From Photobacterium lipolyticum (GTDB lineage: Bacteria > Pseudomonadota > Gammaproteobacteria > Enterobacterales > Vibrionaceae), in NCBI RefSeq assembly GCF_003026475.1, contig NZ_PYMC01000025.1, positions 1 to 52,382 on the forward strand: DNA of 52,382 nt, read 5' to 3'. The notes under the pieces were generated by a model. That model worked only from the letters and a program-made list of their open reading frames with translations, ran no database searches and had not been told where the DNA came from. A program made the translations under genes and the position numbers. Below are positions 1-10,102 of this stretch, in pieces. How positions within the stretch are numbered: the first letter of the stretch is position 1; the number at the start of each line of letters is the position of its first letter.

Positions 1-154
1 ATTGACTGTGCCAATATCATTCCTCTGCAGGAACCATATCGTCCGGTCACTCAGTTCATTGATAAATCTTTCGACGAATCATTTCACGAGTGCCCACACA
101 GATTGCATGGTCAAATTGTTAAAGAACGTTGACTAACACATCGTGTCGGTCAGG
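1..154 (-). other. rRNA operon 5' leader (16S gene lies beyond the left edge)
   Basis: Read on the minus strand, this is transcribed sequence running from rRNA-type promoters toward the left edge. It contains a boxA-like antitermination element at 115-128 and then a stretch (about 80-112) that resembles the processing-stem region ahead of 16S in Vibrionaceae. No part of the mature 16S gene is visible. The rRNA identity is inferred from the promoters, boxA and leader resemblance. Confidence 0.7.
115..128 (-). promoter_or_regulatory. boxA-like rRNA antitermination element
   Basis: The minus strand reads CGTTCTTTAACAAT, close to the E. coli rrn boxA (TGCTCTTTAACA). It lies about 30 nt downstream of the start expected from the nearest promoter, as in rrn leaders. 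boxA recruits the NusB/NusE antitermination complex, which suppresses Rho termination in rRNA operons. Confidence 0.7.
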
Positions 155-160
155 CAGCGA

Positions 161-188
161 ATCTTACGCGCCTTTAATTTTAAGTCAA
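161..188 (-). promoter_or_regulatory. rRNA promoter nearest the operon (third in tandem)
   Basis: On the minus strand a TTGACT -35 (183-188) and a TAAGAT -10 (161-166) are 16 bp apart, the short spacing typical of rrn P1 promoters. A GC-rich discriminator (TCGCTGCC) follows, which in this promoter class gives ppGpp/DksA sensitivity. The upstream sequence at about 189-210 is AT-rich, like an UP element. The start should be near 154. Confidence 0.7.
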
Positions 189-287
189 GAAGTTTTTTAA
201 TTCAGTCAAAAACCCATCTCAACGCAACTCAGCAACCTTAAAGTTAAAACTTTAACGCTTTCACCTTTAGTACTGAGCAGGACGGTC

Positions 288-315
288 ATTCTAGACGAAA
301 ACAGTAGCGTGTCAA
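288..315 (-). promoter_or_regulatory. rRNA promoter, middle of three in tandem
   Basis: On the minus strand a perfect TTGACA -35 (310-315) and a TAGAAT -10 (288-293) are 16 bp apart. The discriminator GACCGTCC is G/C-rich. The upstream stretch 316-345 is A/T-rich and could serve as an UP element. It fires in the same direction as the promoters at 161-188 and 419-446. Confidence 0.7.
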
Positions 316-418
316 ACACCCATTTTAGCTATTTTTGTTAACCTATCCATTTACCCACAAGTTACGCACAACTTACAAATAGCTTACTAAGCTGCCCAAT
401 CCCTGCTGGTGTGGCGGC

Positions 419-446
419 ATTATAGGGAGCCAGTCTAGCATGGCAA
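419..446 (-). promoter_or_regulatory. rRNA promoter farthest upstream (first in tandem)
   Basis: On the minus strand TTGCCA (441-446) and TATAAT (419-424) are separated by 16 bp. The segment CTCCCTATAATG is identical to the core of the E. coli rrnB P1 promoter as I remember it, and a GCCGCC discriminator follows. An AT-rich tract at 447-470 is a candidate UP element. The expected start is near 412. Confidence 0.75.
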
Positions 447-660
447 CTCTTTTTTGTTATTTATATCCTACTTGATGATATTTACAGCCAAACAGTCCAA
501 AACCAACAAAAAACCATCAAAGTTAGAGTCAGGTCTTCTGGAGCTAAGGACAATTGTCATTAATACCCAATTTAACTACGTGGATTATGGTGCCCAAGCT
601 CAGAACAGCACTTAAGCTTAGTCTATTATCGGCAGGTTGTTTCTTAATAAAGAGACATGC

Positions 661-694
661 AATAAAAAGTAGTAGTCAGAAAGTTTCTGACTAC
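661..694 (-). terminator. Intrinsic terminator of the cysG-cysQ operon
   Basis: An 11-bp perfect inverted repeat (672-682 with 684-694) is followed on the minus strand by a T-rich run (661-671). It starts 10 bp beyond the cysQ stop codon and closes the minus-strand cys operon. Confidence 0.8.
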
Positions 695-704
695 CTAAAG
701 AAGA

Positions 705-1448
705 TCAATCAATGGCAACAATAAAAAAAGGATTCAGTAAATCTTCACGCTGATAATGCAGCGGCTCCCCCGTTAATTGAGTAACAGTCGCTCCCGCACT
801 TTCAGCCACGCATTGGCCCGCAGCGGTATCCCACATCATTGTTGGACCTAAACGAGGGTAGTATTGAGCTCGACCTTCAGCAACAAGACAGAATTTCAAT
901 GATGAACCGACTTCTGTCATTTTGTGTTCACCCAGTTGTTCTAGAAAGCTCGCCATATCTGGACTTGGGTGAGAACGGCTACCCACGACCGTTGGTACTG
1001 TTGCTGGCCGTACTTTAGTCTGATCTCGACCCGCTTTAGTTTGGAGCCATGCTTTTTCTCCATCAGCCAACCAGCTTTTGTCTAGCGCTGGAGCATGAAC
1101 AACCGCCAGAACCGGTTTACCTTCTTTTATTAAGGCAATATTAACGGTGAACTCACCATTCTGACGCAAGAACTCTTTTGTGCCATCTAATGGATCCACC
1201 AGCCAGAATGACGACCAGTGTTGCCTTTCCGGCCAAGGAGTATGAGCTGACTCTTCTGATAAGATAGGGATATCAGGGGTTAGCGACATGAGTCGCTCTA
1301 CTATAATAGTATTGGCCGCAATATCAGCTTCAGTCACCGGACTGCTATCCGCTTTTTCTTCAACCTGAACATTTGCATGGTAACGATCCATGATCGCTTT
1401 TCCGGCATCTAAAGCAATCCCATAGATAGATTCGAGCAGTGCACTCAC
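705..1448 (-). CDS. cysQ: 3'(2'),5'-bisphosphate nucleotidase CysQ
   Basis: CysQ removes the 3' phosphate from PAP (and acts on PAPS), the by-product of PAPS reductase, so PAP does not accumulate during sulfate assimilation. The 247-residue protein has the inositol-monophosphatase fold signatures: VTEAD (38-42), SEES (64-67), the metal-binding DPLDGT (85-90) and a C-terminal WDTAAGQ motif near 205. Length matches E. coli CysQ (about 246). It is the last gene of the minus-strand cys operon, 15 bp after cysC, and an intrinsic terminator follows its stop. Placement beside cysC and cysDN fits a dedicated role in PAP removal. Confidence 0.95.
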   Translation of the reverse strand: MSALLESIYGIALDAGKAIMDRYHANVQVEEKADSSPVTEADIAANTIIVERLMSLTPDIPILSEESAHTPWPERQHWSSFWLVDPLDGTKEFLRQNGEFTVNIALIKEGKPVLAVVHAPALDKSWLADGEKAWLQTKAGRDQTKVRPATVPTVVGSRSHPSPDMASFLEQLGEHKMTEVGSSLKFCLVAEGRAQYYPRLGPTMMWDTAAGQCVAESAGATVTQLTGEPLHYQREDLLNPFFIVAID

Positions 1449-1463
1449 CAGCGGCTCCTTTTA

Positions 1464-2084
1464 TTAGCGGATAATTTGACGTTCTTTCAATGAACACAAG
1501 GACAATTCAACCAACTCTGTTACCGACTTATCACCCGCCTGCAAATGAATTTCCGGATGTTCTGGTGCCTGATATTCAGAATCAATCCCCGTGAACTGCT
1601 TAATTTCACCTGCTCGGGCTTTTTTATACAACCCTTTAGGATCACGCTTCTCACATTCACCTAATGGAGTATCAACAAAGACTTCAAGAAACTCTCCTTC
1701 TGGGAGTAATTCACGCACTAACTGACGTTCTTCTCTATGAGGTGAAATGAAAGCTGTCAGTACAATCAATCCCGCATCAGCCATTAATTTAGCGACTTCG
1801 CCAATCCGGCGGATATTTTCACGGCGATCTTCTGATGAGAATCCGAGATCACGGCACAAACCATGACGTACATTATCACCGTCTAATAGATAGGTATGAT
1901 AACCTAGCTCAGCTAAACGGTTCTCTAACGCTCCGGCTACCGTCGACTTACCGGCACCGCTTAAACCGGTAAACCACATCACACAGGGTTTCTGTTTTTT
2001 CTGATCAGAACGATATGCTTTATCAATATTATGGCTGTGCCACACCACATTTTCATTGTCTTGAGATTGAATAATGGCGGTCAT
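1464..2084 (-). CDS. cysC: Adenylylsulfate (APS) kinase CysC
   Basis: CysC phosphorylates APS at the 3' hydroxyl with ATP to give PAPS. The 206-residue protein carries the Walker A loop GLSGAGKST (40-48), the DGDNVR motif (68-73) that binds APS, and FISPHREER near 115, all diagnostic of APS kinase. It is about family length. It begins 40 bp after the SLC13 permease gene and ends 15 bp before cysQ. It takes the product of CysDN, encoded upstream in the same operon, and supplies the CysH substrate from the second cys cluster at 13.6-17.9 kb. Confidence 0.96.
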   Translation of the reverse strand: MTAIIQSQDNENVVWHSHNIDKAYRSDQKKQKPCVMWFTGLSGAGKSTVAGALENRLAELGYHTYLLDGDNVRHGLCRDLGFSSEDRRENIRRIGEVAKLMADAGLIVLTAFISPHREERQLVRELLPEGEFLEVFVDTPLGECEKRDPKGLYKKARAGEIKQFTGIDSEYQAPEHPEIHLQAGDKSVTELVELSLCSLKERQIIR

Positions 2085-2124
2085 AACAAACTCCGTTCCA
2101 TGACGCTGTATTTAATAATTGGAT

Positions 2125-3861
2125 TTAAAAAGGAAATAATAGTGGGATTAACGTGAGAACAACCACGGAGTACACCACTGAAATCGGGAAACCGATACGC
2201 AGATAATCTTTCAGTTTGTAATTCCCGACACTGTAAACCAGCAAATTCGTCTGATAGCCATAAGGAGAAATAAAGCTCGCACTAGCACCAAATAAAACGG
2301 CCATAATAAAAGGCATAGGATCTGCACCGTACCCCATCGCCAGGCTGTAGCTGATAGGAAATGACAACGCCGCGGCGGCATTGTTCGTAACCAGCTCAGT
2401 TAATACCAAGGTCAACAGGTAGACGGCAATTAAAGCACCATACATCCCCCAGCCATTAAATGACGTCATCAACAGGTTACCCATGCGTTCAGATAACCCG
2501 CTGGAAATCATTAACTGTGCCAGTGATAACGCAGATCCGACAATAACGACTATATCTAGCGGGAATTGACGCCTTAGCTCAGTAAAAGAGATAACACCGG
2601 TTGCTAATAAAAGTAAGATGTAAGCTGTCAGGCCTTTAATGATTGGAAGTACATCCGATAAAGCAGCAAGGATCGCTGCCATAAATCCTGCCAGCACAGC
2701 CAGGCTTTTCGTACTATCAAGACGTGCACTGGAATCTAAACCATTAACCAGAACGAACTCACGATTCAGCTTCTGCCTTTTCTCATGAAAGCTCTTGCCC
2801 GGCACAATAATTAACGTATCGCCAGCATGTAATTCAATATTTCCCAAACCACCAGCAAGACGCTCATGACCACGCCGAATAGCCACTACGACCGCATCAA
2901 ACTGCTCCCGAAACTTAACATTTTTTAACGTCTTACCCCGGATACCCGCAGAATGACTGACAATCACTTCCATCATGGTTTGGCCATTGAGGTGATGCTG
3001 ACCAAATAATTGCAGTCCATTGATTTCTTGCAATGTTGTCACGCTTTCCACATCACCGCAAAACAACAAGGTATCACCAGCCTGAAGCTTGGTATTCGGA
3101 CATACCGGTGCAATCGTCTTCCCGTCTCGCAGTAATTCAGCGAGAAACAGGCGACGTAGTGCCCGTAAGCCATTTTCTGTGACGGTTTTACCCACTAATG
3201 GAGTTCCTCCCTCAACTCTGGCTTCCAGAAAATAGGGTAATTCGTCCTGGCCGCTGTCATCGTAGCTGGGTAAAAAATGGCTTAACGGGATTAAGATAGT
3301 CAAACCAATCAGTAACACTGCCAGGCCAATGCCTGTGGGGGCAAAGAAGCCTAGGCTTGGTAAGCCGACATCTTCTACAAAGCTATTTATAATGAGGTTG
3401 GTTGATGTACCAATCAGGGTCAGAGTGCCACCTAAAATAGCGGCATAAGAAAGCGGGATCAGCAACTTAGACGGAGCATGACGCTGGTTGCGTTTAACCG
3501 CGCCAATTAATGACACAACAACGGCGGTATTATTGGTAAACGACGAAAGAAAAGCCGTTGATAAACCTAATTTTGCCACCACTGATGAGTGCCCGCCCTC
3601 AGAAATCTGCCGCCCGACCCAGCTGATCAGGCGCGTTTTTTCAAGAGCAATGGAAGCAAGGATCAGTAATACCAGTGTTAACAGTGACGAATTAGTAAAA
3701 TTACCTGCCAGCGCCGGCAAATCAATCATTCCTGTCTGGAATCCAACAAACGCCGCCCCCGCAAACAAATAAGCCGGTTTAATCCGTGTAGTTAGTAGAC
3801 AGGTTACTATCACCATTAACATGGCGAGCACCATCCCTTGCTCCCAGCCCATGCCCATCAC
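2125..3861 (-). CDS. SLC13/DASS-family anion permease with two TrkA-C domains, probable sulfate transporter
   Basis: The 578-residue membrane protein has hydrophobic blocks at both ends (about 10-200 and 385-575). Between them are two soluble RCK/TrkA-C-like domains (about 213-285 and 295-372), each ending in a GDTL-type motif. NNTA motifs appear in both halves, at about 109-112 and 492-495, as in sodium/anion symporters of the SLC13 family. Its ATG overlaps the cysN stop by 4 bp (3858-3861), so translation is probably coupled. Position between cysN and cysC suggests uptake of sulfate or another sulfur oxyanion. Substrate is inferred from context only; dicarboxylate transport is the main alternative. 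No cysTWA or cysP transporter is present in the window. Confidence 0.85.
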   Translation of the reverse strand: MMGMGWEQGMVLAMLMVIVTCLLTTRIKPAYLFAGAAFVGFQTGMIDLPALAGNFTNSSLLTLVLLILASIALEKTRLISWVGRQISEGGHSSVVAKLGLSTAFLSSFTNNTAVVVSLIGAVKRNQRHAPSKLLIPLSYAAILGGTLTLIGTSTNLIINSFVEDVGLPSLGFFAPTGIGLAVLLIGLTILIPLSHFLPSYDDSGQDELPYFLEARVEGGTPLVGKTVTENGLRALRRLFLAELLRDGKTIAPVCPNTKLQAGDTLLFCGDVESVTTLQEINGLQLFGQHHLNGQTMMEVIVSHSAGIRGKTLKNVKFREQFDAVVVAIRRGHERLAGGLGNIELHAGDTLIIVPGKSFHEKRQKLNREFVLVNGLDSSARLDSTKSLAVLAGFMAAILAALSDVLPIIKGLTAYILLLLATGVISFTELRRQFPLDIVVIVGSALSLAQLMISSGLSERMGNLLMTSFNGWGMYGALIAVYLLTLVLTELVTNNAAAALSFPISYSLAMGYGADPMPFIMAVLFGASASFISPYGYQTNLLVYSVGNYKLKDYLRIGFPISVVYSVVVLTLIPLLFPF

Positions 3862-5285
3862 CCCAGTAATTTACTGATATCGCTCGCGTCCCAATGAGGG
3901 AAGTGCTTACGAATTAAGGCATTAAGTTCTAGCTCGAATGCACTAAAATCAGCTTGTTGAGCCGTTGACTCTGCTAATGCTTCTCGTACCATGCCAGCAC
4001 CAACCGTCACATTCGTTAAACGGTCAATAATGATAAACCCGCCGGTATCCATGCAGTTCTTATAAGCATCGACAGCAATAGCTTCATTAAGGACAACTTC
4101 ACACAAGCCGATACCATTCAACGGTAAAGCCTCAACTGCAAAGGTCTCAAGATTATTAATATCCACCTGGTGGCGAATAGTCTGTACCGAGCCGACCGTT
4201 TTTTTGCCAGCCACTTTTATATCGTACTGGCGTCCGGCTTCTAATGGCGCTTCAGCCATCCAGACAATATCGGCTAACAGATGATTACTCAGCGGCACAT
4301 CGTCATTAATCGCGACAATGGTATCGCCACGGCTGATATCAATTTCATCGTTCAGCGTAAGCGTCACCACCTGACCGGGATGTGCTTCAGGCAGATCGCC
4401 ATCAAAGGTAACGATACGGTTGATAGTGGACGTTTTACCTGACGGTAGCGCTTTGATCTCATCACCTACTTTCACCACGCCAGAGGCAACAGTGCCGGCG
4501 AAACCACGGAAATCTAAATGAGGACGATTGACATATTGCACCGGGAAACGAAAATCACCGGATTCGCGTTCCTGACCGAAATCCACGTTTTCTAATAGCG
4601 CCAGCAGTGAATCCCCCTCGTACCAAGGGGTTTTATCACTCAGGTTTACCACATTGTCGCCATCGAGTGCCGAAAGCGGCACTAACTGAATATCAAGGTC
4701 GGCATTAAGCTTATCGGCAAATGCCAGGTATTCCTCGCGGATCTGCTCATAGCGAACTTGATCAAAATCAACCAGATCCATTTTGTTAATCGCAACAATA
4801 AAATGGCGGATCCCCAGCAAACTGGCGATATACGAATGGCGGCGAGTCTGATCCAATACCCCTTTACGCGCATCAATTAAGATCACTGCAACATCACAAG
4901 TCGATGCACCCGTGGCCATGTTACGGGTGTACTGCTCATGCCCTGGCGTGTCGGCAATAATGAATTTACGTTTTTTGGTCGAAAAATAACGGTAAGCAAC
5001 ATCAATGGTGATGCCCTGCTCCCGCTCCGCCTGTAGGCCATCGACCAGCAAAGCCAGATCCGGCTTATCGCCCGTTGTACCTACTTTCTGGCTGTCCGTA
5101 TGAATTGCCGCTAACTGATCTTCATAAATTTGATGAGAATCATGCAGCAGACGACCAATCAGGGTACTTTTACCGTCATCAACTGAACCACAGGTTAAAA
5201 ATCTAAGTAGAGATTTGTTATGGTGCTGATCAAGATACGCTTCAATGCCTAACTCAGCCACTTGCTGTTCTATCGTACTGTTCAT
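3858..5285 (-). CDS. cysN: Sulfate adenylyltransferase subunit 1 (GTPase) CysN
   Basis: CysN is the GTPase subunit of ATP sulfurylase and drives formation of APS from sulfate and ATP by CysD. The 475-residue protein has an EF-Tu-like G domain: P-loop GSVDDGKST (33-41), DTPGH (112-116) and NKMD (167-170), followed by beta-barrel domains. There is no C-terminal APS kinase domain, consistent with a separate cysC. It lies 10 bp after cysD and overlaps the permease start by 4 bp. Confidence 0.96.
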   Translation of the reverse strand: MNSTIEQQVAELGIEAYLDQHHNKSLLRFLTCGSVDDGKSTLIGRLLHDSHQIYEDQLAAIHTDSQKVGTTGDKPDLALLVDGLQAEREQGITIDVAYRYFSTKKRKFIIADTPGHEQYTRNMATGASTCDVAVILIDARKGVLDQTRRHSYIASLLGIRHFIVAINKMDLVDFDQVRYEQIREEYLAFADKLNADLDIQLVPLSALDGDNVVNLSDKTPWYEGDSLLALLENVDFGQERESGDFRFPVQYVNRPHLDFRGFAGTVASGVVKVGDEIKALPSGKTSTINRIVTFDGDLPEAHPGQVVTLTLNDEIDISRGDTIVAINDDVPLSNHLLADIVWMAEAPLEAGRQYDIKVAGKKTVGSVQTIRHQVDINNLETFAVEALPLNGIGLCEVVLNEAIAVDAYKNCMDTGGFIIIDRLTNVTVGAGMVREALAESTAQQADFSAFELELNALIRKHFPHWDASDISKLLG

Positions 5286-5295
5286 TTGTCTTTCC

Positions 5296-6204
5296 TTAGA
5301 AATAACCCTGACGCTTTTTCAATTCCATCGACCCTGACTGATCATGGTCAATCGCCCGTCCTTGACGCTCACTCGATGTCGCCACCAGCATTTCTTCAAT
5401 AATGCCCGGTAAGGTATTCGCTTCCGACTCGATAGCGCCGGTTAGCGGATAACATCCCAGCGTTCTGAAACGAACACTTCTATGCTCTATTTTCTCTCCA
5501 GGCTGCAGTGTCATGCGATCATCATCAGCCATAATTAACATGCCATCACGATCGACCACCGGACGCACAGCCGACAGATAAAGCGGCACAATTTCAATGC
5601 CTTCTAAATAGATGTATTGCCAGATATCCAGCTCGGTCCAGTTCGATAGCGGGAAAACACGAATGCTTTCACCTTTATTGATCTGGCCGTTATAGGTTTT
5701 CCATAGCTCCGGACGCTGGTTTTTCGGATCCCAGGTATGATTCTTATCGCGGAATGAATACACCCGCTCTTTGGCACGGGATTTTTCTTCATCACGACGG
5801 GCACCACCAAATGCCGCATCAAAACCATATTTGTCCAGAGCTTGCTTCAACCCCTGGGTTTTCATGATATCGGTATGCTTCGAAGAGCCGTGCTCAAAAG
5901 GACTGATCCCCATTGCCAACCCTTCCGGGTTTTTGTGAACAAGCAAGTCAAAGCCATACTTCTTGGCGGCGCGATCGCGAAATTCAATCATTTCGCGAAA
6001 TTTCCAGTCAGTATCAACATGCAGCAAAGGAAATGGGATCTTCCCCGGATAGAATGCCTTTCGCGCTAAGTGCAGCATGACCGATGAGTCTTTCCCGATG
6101 GAATACATCATCACAGGGTTATCAAACTCAGCAGCCACTTCACGGATAATATGAATACTTTCCGCTTCAAGTTGCTTGAGGTGAGTTAATCGTTTTGGAT
6201 TCAT
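5296..6204 (-). CDS. cysD: Sulfate adenylyltransferase subunit 2 CysD
   Basis: CysD is the catalytic ATP sulfurylase subunit that adenylylates sulfate to APS together with CysN. The protein (302 residues from the chosen start) has the PP-loop SIGKDS (35-40), a conserved [12 protein letters not shown] segment around 140, and a C-terminal RQGYF. The reading frame is open to an ATG at 6216. I prefer the ATG at 6204 because GGAGAG sits 5 nt upstream and the length then equals E. coli CysD (302). It is 13 bp downstream of cysG and 10 bp upstream of cysN. Confidence 0.96.
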   Translation of the reverse strand: MNPKRLTHLKQLEAESIHIIREVAAEFDNPVMMYSIGKDSSVMLHLARKAFYPGKIPFPLLHVDTDWKFREMIEFRDRAAKKYGFDLLVHKNPEGLAMGISPFEHGSSKHTDIMKTQGLKQALDKYGFDAAFGGARRDEEKSRAKERVYSFRDKNHTWDPKNQRPELWKTYNGQINKGESIRVFPLSNWTELDIWQYIYLEGIEIVPLYLSAVRPVVDRDGMLIMADDDRMTLQPGEKIEHRSVRFRTLGCYPLTGAIESEANTLPGIIEEMLVATSSERQGRAIDHDQSGSMELKKRQGYF

Positions 6205-6217
6205 TACTCTCTCCATG

Positions 6218-7627
6218 CTATGCCAACCTTACTACTGCTGATTGCTGTAGTTGCTGTTCCTGCTTTCCGAACCAATGTAATTTTTCGGATAAATTAACTA
6301 CTTCACCCACAACAATAAGTGCAGGTGATGCAGCATTCTGTGCCAGCTGCTCAAGTTCATTCAGCTGACCTTTGAGGACTTTCTGCGTTTTCTGCGTCCC
6401 CCTTTCGATAATCGCAACAGGCGTATCGCCTCCTCGGCCATGTTTCAGTAGCTGTTGCTGGATATGGCCGGATTTCATCAGCCCCATATAAATGACCAAG
6501 GTCTGTTTTCCACGAGCTAACGTCGACCAGTCAAGCTGATCGCTATCAGGTTTAAGGTGTCCGGTTATGAACATCGCGCTCTGGGCATGATCACGATGAG
6601 TCAGCGGAATACCTGCATATGCTGTCGCTCCGGCGGCAGCAGTAATGCCCGGCACCACCTGGAATGGAATTCCAGCGTCAAACAGCACTTCAAGCTCTTC
6701 GCCACCGCGACCAAAAACAAAAGGATCACCGCCTTTCAGCCGCACAACACGTTTGCCTTGCTGGGCATACTGAACAATCAATTGATTGGTTTCTTCTTGC
6801 GGCACACTGTGAAAGCCGGCTTTTTTCCCGACACAGACCTGTTCGGCATCACGACGCACTAAGTCCATCACTTCGTCAGAAACTAAGTAGTCGTAAAGCA
6901 CGACATCCGCCTGCTGCATCAGTTGCAGTGCGCGCAGCGTTAGCAAGCTTGCATCACCGGGGCCGGCACCAATCAGTGCCACCTGACCCTGAGGAGAATC
7001 CGACTGCGAAAGATCAATTAGTTCCTGCTCGGCTTCTTGTTCTTGTCCCGCAGCTACTAACTCGGAGAAACGCCCATCAAAGGCTTTTTCCCAGAACTGT
7101 CTGCGGGCAGAGAAAGAGGTAACGGTCTTGGCGAGTTGGTTACGAAAACGTCCGGCAATGGTTGCCATCTTGCCGAGGTGCTGCGGCAGTATGGCTTCAA
7201 GTTTTTCGCGAATTAAACGCGCAAGCACGGGGGCTTTGCCTGACGACGAGATCGCCACAATAATGGGTGACCGATCAACAATGGACGGGACAATGAAACT
7301 GCAGCGCTGTGTATTGTCCACTACGTTTACTAATACTTGGCGCTGATTTGCCGATTGATAGACCAATGCATTGACCGATTTACGTTCAGTCGCCGCAATA
7401 GCCAGAAAAATGCCATCAAGGTGTGACGGTTCAAATTCATCGGCGACATGGGTAATTTTGTGTTGCTGAACAGCTTGCTGGAACTGGTGATTCAATACTG
7501 GCGCAATTACGCGAACATCGGCTCCCGCTTTCAATAACATTCGGGTTTTACGCCATGCCACATCATTACCCCCAACAACGAGGCAGGGACGACGCTTCAA
7601 ATCCGCAAAAATTGGCAAGTAATCCAT
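6218..7627 (-). CDS. cysG: Siroheme synthase CysG (bifunctional)
   Basis: CysG converts uroporphyrinogen III to siroheme, the prosthetic group of the sulfite reductase CysI encoded at 14.4-16.1 kb. The 469-residue protein has an N-terminal NAD-dependent dehydrogenase/ferrochelatase half, with [11 protein letters not shown] (17-27) and the ISSSGKAP loop near 126-133. The C-terminal uroporphyrinogen methyltransferase half starts about 216 with LIGAGPGD and carries [16 protein letters not shown]. It is the first gene of the minus-strand cys operon. The window shows no nir genes, so a sulfur role is the likely one. Confidence 0.95.
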   Translation of the reverse strand: MDYLPIFADLKRRPCLVVGGNDVAWRKTRMLLKAGADVRVIAPVLNHQFQQAVQQHKITHVADEFEPSHLDGIFLAIAATERKSVNALVYQSANQRQVLVNVVDNTQRCSFIVPSIVDRSPIIVAISSSGKAPVLARLIREKLEAILPQHLGKMATIAGRFRNQLAKTVTSFSARRQFWEKAFDGRFSELVAAGQEQEAEQELIDLSQSDSPQGQVALIGAGPGDASLLTLRALQLMQQADVVLYDYLVSDEVMDLVRRDAEQVCVGKKAGFHSVPQEETNQLIVQYAQQGKRVVRLKGGDPFVFGRGGEELEVLFDAGIPFQVVPGITAAAGATAYAGIPLTHRDHAQSAMFITGHLKPDSDQLDWSTLARGKQTLVIYMGLMKSGHIQQQLLKHGRGGDTPVAIIERGTQKTQKVLKGQLNELEQLAQNAASPALIVVGEVVNLSEKLHWFGKQEQQLQQSAVVRLA

Positions 7628-8037
7628 TTCCAGTGCTCTTAATTGATCGACTTAACTGCACTATAGATGGGACGAGATATTACTTGAAATTCTAAAATAT
7701 CATCTTTTATTCCAAAAAGTTTGGATGTTTGAAAAGTCAGTCAATTGTGAAGGAGGAAACTTAATGGATAGAGAAAATAAGCCTGAATAGCGACTATCAC
7801 AACAGAATGCGACAGGGGAATAAAAAGGAGTTAGGCTCATCAAGGGGAACAAATACTCTGTTCGTTATAATACCGACAACCTCATTGTGTAAATACCGCT
7901 CAATAACAAATCAAATACAGCTTATAAGTCGAAATACGCGATTTAAAGCACAATAAATTAAGAAGTTACCGCCACTCGCTGCATATTTTTGATACCTTTA
8001 GCACACTTTCCTGTGTCTATTTCCCCTGGAGAAAATC
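7628..8037. promoter_or_regulatory. Divergent control region between cysG and cpdB, with a candidate cysG promoter at 7660-7688
   Basis: This 410-bp gap separates divergent genes. On the minus strand a TATAGT -10 (7660-7665) and a weak TTCAAG -35 (7683-7688) are 17 bp apart, a plausible promoter for the cysG operon. A weak -35 with an AT-rich upstream block (7690-7730) would suit an activator such as CysB, but no CysB site can be assigned with certainty. On the plus strand GGAG precedes the cpdB ATG by about 8 nt; I could not choose a cpdB promoter. No small gene is evident. Confidence 0.4.
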
Positions 8038-10002
8038 ATGAAATTATCTGCCAAGCCACTGTCTATTGCAGTACTTGGTGGCCTGCTAACACTTGCAGGT
8101 CCCGCCACGGCTGAAACCATCAAACTACGCATTTTAGAAACCACTGATATCCATACCAATGTGATGGATTATGACTACTACAAAAACAAGCCAACGCAAA
8201 AAACAGGTCTTGTCCGTACCGCAACGTTAGTAAAACAAGCCCGAGCGGAAGTTACTAACAACGTATTAGTTGATAACGGTGATCTGCTCCAGGGTAGTCC
8301 GATGGGCGATTACATGGCAGATAAAGGGATCAAGCCAGGTGAGGTTCATCCTGTTTATAAGGCGATGAACTTATTAAACTACGAAGTCGGTAACCTGGGA
8401 AACCACGAGTTCAACTATGGTCTGGATTTCTTAAAAGAATCCCTTAATGACGCTGCATTTCCTTACATCAATGCGAACGTGATTGACCTGAAAACAGGCA
8501 AAAACATGTTCACGCCTTACATCATCAAACCTCACACCTTTAAAGACACTGATGGGGTGGAACATGAAGTAAAAATCGGTTATATCGGTTTTGTTCCTCC
8601 ACAAATCCTGATTTGGGATAAGAAAAACCTGGAAGGCAAAGTAGAAGCCAGAGATATCAAACAAACGGCTGAGAAATTTGTTCCGCAAATGAAAGCTGAA
8701 GGGGCTGATGTTATCATCGCTATTCCGCATTCCGGGGTGTCGGCAGACCCATACAAAGCCATGGCCGAAAACTCCGTGTATTACCTCACAGAAGTTGAAG
8801 GTATTGATGCCATTGCCTTTGGCCACTCCCACGCCGTATTCCCGAGTAAAAGCTTCGCAAAACTACCCAATGCCGACATTGAAAAAGGCACGATTAATGG
8901 TGTCGCTGCCGTCATGCCCGGCCGCTGGGGCGATCATCTGGGTGTAATGGATCTGGTACTGGATAAGCAAGGTGACACTTGGACTGTAACCAATGCTCAA
9001 ACTGAAGCTCGTCCTATCTATGATAAATTTGAGAAAAAGCCTTTAGTTGAAGCGGATGAAGCGCTGGTTAAAGCGGTAAGCGATGAGCACGCTGCAACCC
9101 GTACATTCGTTAACCAGCCAATTGGTAAAGCCAGCGATGTTATGTACAGCTTCCTGGCACTGGTTCAAGACGATCCAACGGTTCAGATTGTTAACCTTGC
9201 ACAAAAAGATTATGTCGAACGCTTTATTCAGGGTGATCCGGATCTGGACGGCACCCCGGTACTTTCTGCTGCTGCACCGTTTAAAGCCGGCGGTCGAGGT
9301 AACGATCCAAGCAACTTTACGGAAGTAGAAGCAGGCCAGCTGACTTTCCGTAATGCCGCTGATCTCTATCTTTACCCGAATACCTTAGTGGCAATGAAAG
9401 TTACCGGCAAAGAAGTGAAAGAATGGCTGGAATGTTCTGCCGCCCAATTTAATCAAATCGACCTGACCAGCACAGCCCAACAAGGCCTTATTAACTGGGA
9501 AGGTTTCCGTACCTACAACTTCGATGTCATGGAGGGGGTTGAGTACGGTATCGATGTCTCCCAACCCGCACGTTATGACGGCAACTGTAAGCTCATTAAT
9601 GGTCAGGCAGAACGGATCACAAGCTTAACCTTTAACGGTAAGCCAGTTGATCCTAAGCAACCCTTTATCATTGCAACCAACAACTACCGAGCTTATAGCG
9701 GTAAGTTTGCCGGTACTGGTGAGCAGTTCGTCGCTTTTGCTTCACCTGATGAAAACCGCACGGTCGTTGCTGATTACATTAGCCGTATCAGTAAAGAGAA
9801 AGGCCAGGTTGTACCCAATGCTGATAACAACTGGCACTTCACTCCACTGAAGAGTGATCAGAAGCTGAACATCACTTTTGAAACCTCGCCAAGTGAAAAA
9901 GCGGCTAAGTTCATCAAAGAGAAAAGCCTGTATCCAATGGTACAAACCGGTACCGATAAAGTTGGCTTTGCTGTTTATCAACTCGATCTGCAAGCAAAAT
10001 AA
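8038..10002 (+). CDS. cpdB: Periplasmic 2',3'-cyclic-nucleotide 2'-phosphodiesterase / 3'-nucleotidase CpdB
   Basis: CpdB hydrolyses 2',3'-cyclic nucleotides and 3'-nucleotides in the periplasm, scavenging nucleosides and phosphate. The 654-residue precursor has a signal peptide ending ATA (residue 25). The metallophosphatase motifs follow in order: [22 protein letters not shown] and GHSHAVF. A C-terminal 5'-nucleotidase domain contains NNYRAYSG for base binding. Length matches the E. coli enzyme (647). It is monocistronic: an intrinsic terminator starts 30 bp after the stop. Its 3'-nucleotidase activity could in principle also act on PAP-like compounds, but that link to the neighbouring cys genes is speculative. 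Confidence 0.95.
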   Translation: MKLSAKPLSIAVLGGLLTLAGPATAETIKLRILETTDIHTNVMDYDYYKNKPTQKTGLVRTATLVKQARAEVTNNVLVDNGDLLQGSPMGDYMADKGIKPGEVHPVYKAMNLLNYEVGNLGNHEFNYGLDFLKESLNDAAFPYINANVIDLKTGKNMFTPYIIKPHTFKDTDGVEHEVKIGYIGFVPPQILIWDKKNLEGKVEARDIKQTAEKFVPQMKAEGADVIIAIPHSGVSADPYKAMAENSVYYLTEVEGIDAIAFGHSHAVFPSKSFAKLPNADIEKGTINGVAAVMPGRWGDHLGVMDLVLDKQGDTWTVTNAQTEARPIYDKFEKKPLVEADEALVKAVSDEHAATRTFVNQPIGKASDVMYSFLALVQDDPTVQIVNLAQKDYVERFIQGDPDLDGTPVLSAAAPFKAGGRGNDPSNFTEVEAGQLTFRNAADLYLYPNTLVAMKVTGKEVKEWLECSAAQFNQIDLTSTAQQGLINWEGFRTYNFDVMEGVEYGIDVSQPARYDGNCKLINGQAERITSLTFNGKPVDPKQPFIIATNNYRAYSGKFAGTGEQFVAFASPDENRTVVADYISRISKEKGQVVPNADNNWHFTPLKSDQKLNITFETSPSEKAAKFIKEKSLYPMVQTGTDKVGFAVYQLDLQAK

Positions 10003-10031
10003 CGTTTATTAAGCCTGATAATGAAACGGAT

Positions 10032-10063
10032 AAAATACCGCAGCCTAGACTGCGGTATTTTTT
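10032..10063 (+). terminator. Intrinsic terminator of cpdB
   Basis: A 12-bp perfect stem (10032-10043 with 10050-10061) has a 6-nt loop and the right arm runs into a T6 stretch ending at 10063. It insulates cpdB from the regulator gene downstream. Confidence 0.85.
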
Positions 10064-10102
10064 GCTATGATGCCAGTAAGGCTAATTAACCTCATATCCA
10101 AG

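Noticed and set aside
1..160. A protein-coding gene at the left edge
   Set aside because: No frame of useful length exists, and boxA and rrn-type promoters explain the sequence.
2125..3861. Calling the permease CysZ or CysP
   Set aside because: Length, RCK domains and SLC13 motifs do not fit the small CysZ or the periplasmic CysP. The family call is kept without a symbol.
1464..7627. Frames on the opposite strand inside cysC, cysN, cysD and cysG
   Set aside because: They are antisense shadows of strongly supported genes, with no ribosome-binding sites or recognisable domains.
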